Origin: Paractinoplanes bogorensis
GTDB taxonomy: Bacteria > Actinomycetota > Actinomycetes > Mycobacteriales > Micromonosporaceae
Direction: 5' to 3'
NCBI RefSeq assembly: GCF_018829635.1
Contig: NZ_JAHKKG010000022.1
Location: 34,050-98,049, forward strand
DNA: 64,000 bases
In this document: positions 60,673 to 64,000 of the stretch, one piece after another
How the letters are laid out: the number at the start of each line of letters is the position of its first letter
How positions within the stretch are numbered: the stretch's first letter is position 1
Translations under genes and position numbers: made by a program
Notes under the pieces: model-generated
Database searches by the model: none
What the model saw: only the letters and a program-made list of their open reading frames with translations
Told to the model about the DNA's origin: nothing

Positions 60673-61932
60673 ATGGCAACGAATCGGGTCTGGGCGATCG
60701 GCACGCTGGTGGTGCTGCTCTCGGTGCTCGTCGTCGTCGCCTGGCAGACCATCCCGTGGCATCGGCCGCCGTCCGCACGGTCCGACCAGCTGGCCGCGCT
60801 CGGCCAGTTGCCGGCCGAGCAGGTGGCCCGGGCCCGTGAGTTCCACGCCGAGCTGCGCCCGGGGTCCTACGCGTCGATGATCCTGACCCTGGTCATCGCG
60901 CTGGTCATCGGGCTCACGCCGCTCGGCGCCTGGCTGGTCACCCAGGCCGGGCGCCCGTTCGGTGGTCACTGGCTGGCCCAGGCGGTCGTCGGCGGGTTCG
61001 CCGTCGTGCTGGTGTCCGAGGTGGTCACGCTGCCGCTGGCCGCCTGGCGGCACACGATCGTCGTCCGCTACGGCATCTCCACCCAGTCGTGGGGAGCCTG
61101 GACGGTCGATCTGCTCAAGTCGTTCGCGGTCGGCGCGGTGATCGGCGGGCTCGTGCTGGCCGGCTTCTACACGGTCACCCACTTCGCGCCGCGCTGGTGG
61201 TGGGCGTTCGGGGCGGCGGGCGCGGCCGGGCTGGTCGTGCTGCTGTCGTTCGTGCTGCCGGTGCTGGTCGAGCCGGTGTTCAACAAGTTCACGCCGATGG
61301 CCGACGGTCCGCTGCGGACCGAGCTGATGCAGTTGGCGGCCCGTGACGGCGTACCGGTGAAGGATGTTCTCGTCGCCGACGCCTCCCGCCGCACGCGGGC
61401 GGTCAACGCCTATGTCTCCGGCCTCGGCCCGACCCGGCGCATCGTCGTCTACGACACGATGCTCACCGAGGCCGAGCCGGCCGAGGTCGTCTCGGTGGCC
61501 GCCCACGAGCTGGGCCACGCCAAAGACGGCGACGTCCTGACCGGCACCATCCTGGGCGCCTTGGGCACGGCTGCGGCGGTGATCGCGCTGTTCCTGCTCG
61601 GCTCGTGGCAGTGGCTGCTGAGCCGGGCCGGGGCCGACACGATCGGGGAACCGCGTGCCATCGGGCTGCTGATCGCGTTGGTCACCCTGGCGGGCCTGGT
61701 CGCCGGGCCCGCACAGGCCTTCGTGTCGCGGCGCATCGAGGCCCGGGCCGACGAGCACGCCCTCGTGCTGACCGGCGACCCGGCCACGTTCGAAGCCATG
61801 CAGCGCCGCCTCGGCACGGTCAACCTGTCCGACCCCGATCCACCCGCCTGGGAGCACGTCATGTTCGCCTCACACCCGTCCACCGTGGAGCGGATGGCGG
61901 CCGCCCGGGCCTTCGCGCGGGGCGAACGCTGA
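60673..61932 (+). CDS. M48-family membrane zinc protease (Ste24/CAAX-protease type)
   Basis: 419 residues. Seven hydrophobic segments; zinc motif HELGHAKDGD (His-Glu-x-x-His) at about 277-281 and the downstream Glu in RRIEARADEHAL. The C-terminal SHPSTVERMAAARAF is also family-typical. Cytoplasmic-side or membrane proteolysis of unknown targets. Its stop overlaps the start of the mannosyltransferase gene. Confidence 0.92.
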   Translation: MATNRVWAIGTLVVLLSVLVVVAWQTIPWHRPPSARSDQLAALGQLPAEQVARAREFHAELRPGSYASMILTLVIALVIGLTPLGAWLVTQAGRPFGGHWLAQAVVGGFAVVLVSEVVTLPLAAWRHTIVVRYGISTQSWGAWTVDLLKSFAVGAVIGGLVLAGFYTVTHFAPRWWWAFGAAGAAGLVVLLSFVLPVLVEPVFNKFTPMADGPLRTELMQLAARDGVPVKDVLVADASRRTRAVNAYVSGLGPTRRIVVYDTMLTEAEPAEVVSVAAHELGHAKDGDVLTGTILGALGTAAAVIALFLLGSWQWLLSRAGADTIGEPRAIGLLIALVTLAGLVAGPAQAFVSRRIEARADEHALVLTGDPATFEAMQRRLGTVNLSDPDPPAWEHVMFASHPSTVERMAAARAFARGER

Positions 61933-63116
61933 TGGGCCGCACCCTTCTGGTCACCAACGACTTCCCGCCCCGCCCCGGTGGCATCCAGCAGTTCGTGCAC
62001 AACCTGGCCGTCCGGCAGCCGTCCGGCTCGGTGGTGGTCTACGCGTCGAGCTGGGCCGGCGCCGGGAAGTTCGACGCCGAGCAGCCGTTCGAAGTGGTGC
62101 GGGAAAAGACCGGCATGCTGCTGCCCACCCCGGTGGTGGCCCGGCGCGCGGCCCAGATCGCCCGGGCGCACGACTGTGACCGGGTCTGGTTCGGGGCGGC
62201 GGCGCCGCTCGGACTGCTGGCCGAAGGCCTGCGCCGGCGGGCCGGCATCACCCGGGCGGTCGCACTCTCGCACGGCCACGAGATCGGCTGGGCCGCCCTG
62301 CCCGGCGCCCGGGGGCTGCTGCGGCGCATCGCCCGCGGCAACGACGTGGTGACCTACCTGGGCGACTACCAGCGCGTCCGCCTCGACCGGGCGTTGCACG
62401 GGCTGACCTCGCTCGAGCGCCTGGCCCCGGGGGTCGACGTCGACGCGTTCCATCCCGGCGTCGGCGGCGGCGAGGTGCGCGCCCGGCACGGGCTGACCGG
62501 CCGCCCGGTGATCGTCTGCATCTCGCGCCTGGTGCCCCGCAAGGGGCAGGACATGCTGATCCGCGCGCTGCCGGTGATCCGGCGCCGGGTGCCCGGGGCG
62601 GCCCTGCTGCTGGTCAGCGGCGGCCCCTACCGCAAGACGCTGGAGCGCCTGGCCCGCGAGCACGACGTGGAAAGCGACGTCGTGTTCACCGGGTCGGTGC
62701 CGTGGCCCGAGCTGCCGGCCCACTACGCGGCGGGTGACGTCTATGCCATGCCGTGCCGCACCCGGGCCGCCGGCCTCGACGTCGAGGGTCTCGGCATCGT
62801 CTATCTGGAGGCCTCGGCCACCGGCCTGCCGGTCGTCGGCGGCGACTCGGGCGGGGCGCCGGACGCGGTACGCGAGGGCGAGACGGGCTATGTGGTCGGC
62901 GGCCGCGATGTGGCCGCCCTGGCGGCGCGGGTGACCGATCTGCTGACCGATGCGGCGCTGGCCAAGCGGATGGGTGCGGCCGGGCGGGCCTGGGTCGAGC
63001 AGGAGTGGCGCTGGGAGACGCAGGCGGCCCGCTTGAGCCGGCTGCTGGGCGCGACCCCGGGCACACCCGGTGCGGGCGGCACGGAGGGCGCGGCAGGCGC
63101 GGGCGTGACGGGCTGA
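61932..63116 (+). CDS. pimB: GT4 glycosyltransferase, PimB-like mannosyltransferase
   Basis: 394 residues. GT-B fold: LLVTNDFPPRPGGIQQFVHN with the loop that binds the acceptor, SHGHEIGW, APGVDVDAFHP, CISRLVPRKGQDMLI and the donor motif E-x7-E in VEGLGIVYLEASA. Strongly like mycobacterial PimB (Rv2188c), which adds the second mannose to phosphatidylinositol mannoside at the inner membrane leaflet. The final 20 residues (Gly/Ala/Thr) are coded by the first units of the downstream tandem repeat. Confidence 0.92.
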   Translation: MGRTLLVTNDFPPRPGGIQQFVHNLAVRQPSGSVVVYASSWAGAGKFDAEQPFEVVREKTGMLLPTPVVARRAAQIARAHDCDRVWFGAAAPLGLLAEGLRRRAGITRAVALSHGHEIGWAALPGARGLLRRIARGNDVVTYLGDYQRVRLDRALHGLTSLERLAPGVDVDAFHPGVGGGEVRARHGLTGRPVIVCISRLVPRKGQDMLIRALPVIRRRVPGAALLLVSGGPYRKTLERLAREHDVESDVVFTGSVPWPELPAHYAAGDVYAMPCRTRAAGLDVEGLGIVYLEASATGLPVVGGDSGGAPDAVREGETGYVVGGRDVAALAARVTDLLTDAALAKRMGAAGRAWVEQEWRWETQAARLSRLLGATPGTPGAGGTEGAAGAGVTG

Positions 63117-63535
63117 TCGCGGCGGGGCCGGGCGCGGCGGGCGCGGGCGTGACGGGCTGATCGCGGCGGGGCCGGGCGTGACGGGCTGATCGTGGCGGGG
63201 CCGGGCGTGACGGGCTGATCGTGGCGAGGGCCGAGCGTGGCGGGCGCTGGCGTGGCGGGCTGATCGCGGCGGGGCCGGGCGTGGCGGGCGCGGGCGCGGC
63301 GGGCGCGGGCGCGGCGGGCTGATCGCGGCGGGGGCCGAGCGTGGCGGGCGGGGCGTGGCGGGCTGATCGCGGCGGGGCCGGGCGTGGCGGGCGCTGGCGC
63401 GGCGGGCGCGGGCGCGGCGGGCGCGAGCGTGGCGGGCTGATCGCGGCGGGCGCGAGCGTGGCAGGCTGATCGCGGCGGGCGCGAGCGTGGCGGGCTGATC
63501 GCGGCGGGGGCCGAGCGCCGCGGGCGTGACGGGCT
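63100..63535. repeat. Degenerate 29-30 bp GC-rich tandem repeat array
   Basis: Built on GGGCTGATCGCGGCGGGGCC followed by GGGCGTGAC or similar, with inserted GCGGGCGCG modules. I count ten copies of the CTGATCG core between 63112 and 63500. The first copy supplies the pimB stop (TGA of GGCTGATCG). No unique spacers, so not CRISPR. The 249 bases after it (63536-63784) hold no clear gene and probably contain the promoter of the next one. Confidence 0.85.
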
Positions 63536-63784
63536 CGGATGCGACGGATGCCGGCCCGACTGGTGTGGGCGGTCCGGGGTCTCCGACGGGGTGTGGCGTC
63601 CGCGCGAGTCCGGGTCTACAGATGGCGGCGTGCGTTGAACGAGCCGGGTGCGGTGGGCAGGTTTGCGAGAGGTGGCTGGTAGGTGTGGCCGGGGGCGTGA
63701 GTGAAGGCGTGACTCGATAGACGAGTGTCGGCGCCGGGCGTAGGAAGGGCGAAGAGCTTTTCGTGACGCCGAGCGGAGCCGACG

Positions 63785-64000
63785 ATGCCCGACGCCGACA
63801 CCAACTCGCACATCGCCGCCGATGCCCGCGCTGGTGACGACGCTCGCGCTGGTGACGATGCCCGCGCTGGGAGCGATGCCCGCGCTGGGAGCGATGCCCG
63901 CGCTGGTGACGACGCTCGCGCTGGTGACGACGCTCGCGCTGGTGACGACGCTCGCGCTGGGAGCGATGCCCGCGCTGGTGACGACGCTCGCGCTGGTGAC
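63785..64000 (+). CDS. Hexapeptide-repeat protein, 5' part (runs off window)
   Basis: First 72 codons of an open frame: MPDADTNSHIAA, then about ten units of DARAGD or DARAGS. GGAG lies six bases before the ATG, preceded by a T-containing AAGAGCTTTTCGTG. The repeat keeps the frame through the window edge. Composition is acidic, Ala/Gly/Arg-rich and hydrophilic, with no signal peptide. Function unknown; it could be the disordered head of a larger protein. Confidence 0.6.
   Translation, partial: MPDADTNSHIAADARAGDDARAGDDARAGSDARAGSDARAGDDARAGDDARAGDDARAGSDARAGDDARAGD
63820..64000 (+). repeat. 18-bp tandem repeat array
   Basis: About ten 18-base units of three types: GCTGGTGACGATGCCCGC, GCTGGTGACGACGCTCGC and GCTGGGAGCGATGCCCGC, in mixed order, continuing beyond the window. 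Confidence 0.93.

Noticed and set aside
63100..63535. CRISPR array
   Set aside because: Units abut without unique spacers, vary in length and have no cas genes nearby.
63526..63720. 64-codon plus-strand frame after the repeats
   Set aside because: No ribosome site or conserved features; starts inside the repeat array.
62888..63811. 307-codon minus-strand frame across the repeats
   Set aside because: Pure Pro/Ala/Arg translation of the tandem repeat, overlapping pimB.

Overview
The window is about 64 kb of high-GC chromosome with frequent GTG starts (and one TTG), dense operons and GC-rich hairpin terminators. It is an actinobacterium. The gene set (T-box leader, short zinc-ribbon proteins, WG-repeat giant, murA of the streptomycete type) fits a filamentous or Micromonosporaceae-like genus, but I cannot fix the genus from sequence alone. 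From memory, the backbone follows the Mycobacterium tuberculosis block glnA1-lipA-lipB-Rv2216-dlaT-pepB-gcvT-cobS/cobT-glycerate kinase-erpA-like-adoK-ctaC/F-qcr-ctaE-trpD-Rv2191-pimB (about Rv2220 back to Rv2188c). It is therefore an old housekeeping region with lineage-specific insertions.

Layout. 1-2.7 kb: 3' end of glnA, a lipoprotein and a membrane-anchored secreted protein. 2.7-16.6 kb: a lipoic-acid hub with lipA, lipB, the 2-oxoacid dehydrogenase E2 (sucB) and E3 (lpdA), and glycine-cleavage gcvT, interrupted by an archaeal-type aspartyl-tRNA synthetase behind a complete Asp-specific translational T-box. 16.8-18.3 kb: an orphan 525-residue protein with weak PIN-like and HEPN-like features. 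18.5-21.1 kb: cobS and a cobU-cobT fusion (cobalamin nucleotide loop). 21.2-29 kb: M50 protease, aldo/keto reductase and an 1895-residue repeat-rich protein ending in WG repeats. 29.1-31.7 kb: ABC-2 exporter. 31.7-34.7 kb: two XRE-cupin regulators, each divergent from its probable target (azlCD; a methyltransferase). 34.7-42.8 kb: DUF3043, murA, nadA, glycerate kinase, erpA, adenosine kinase, a P-loop kinase, and a TusA-like/cysteine desulfurase pair.

42.9-51.6 kb: respiratory chain genes. ctaC-ctaF and ctaE-qcrC-qcrA-qcrB encode most of a cytochrome bcc-aa3 system. The catalytic subunit gene ctaD is absent. ctaG, a receiver-like protein, trpD and a zinc-ribbon protein lie between them on the other strand. 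51.7-60.3 kb: Lrp-like ligand-binding protein, a HTH_38/GbsR-like regulator divergent from an alpha/beta hydrolase, nucleotidyltransferase, Nudix, a RelA/SpoT homologue with an altered synthetase site, an exonuclease/GIY-YIG fusion and an NYN-domain protein. 60.4-63.1 kb: small CxxC protein, M48 protease and a PimB-like mannosyltransferase. The last 900 bases are tandem repeats: a 29-30 bp family that starts in the 3' end of the mannosyltransferase gene, and an 18-bp family coding a hexapeptide-repeat protein that runs off the window.

The most notable element is the complete translational T-box with specifier GAC ahead of a second, archaeal-type aspS. Next come the uncharacterised orphan at 16.8-18.3 kb and the terminal repeat arrays. 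No tRNA, rRNA, CRISPR array or insertion sequence was recognised.
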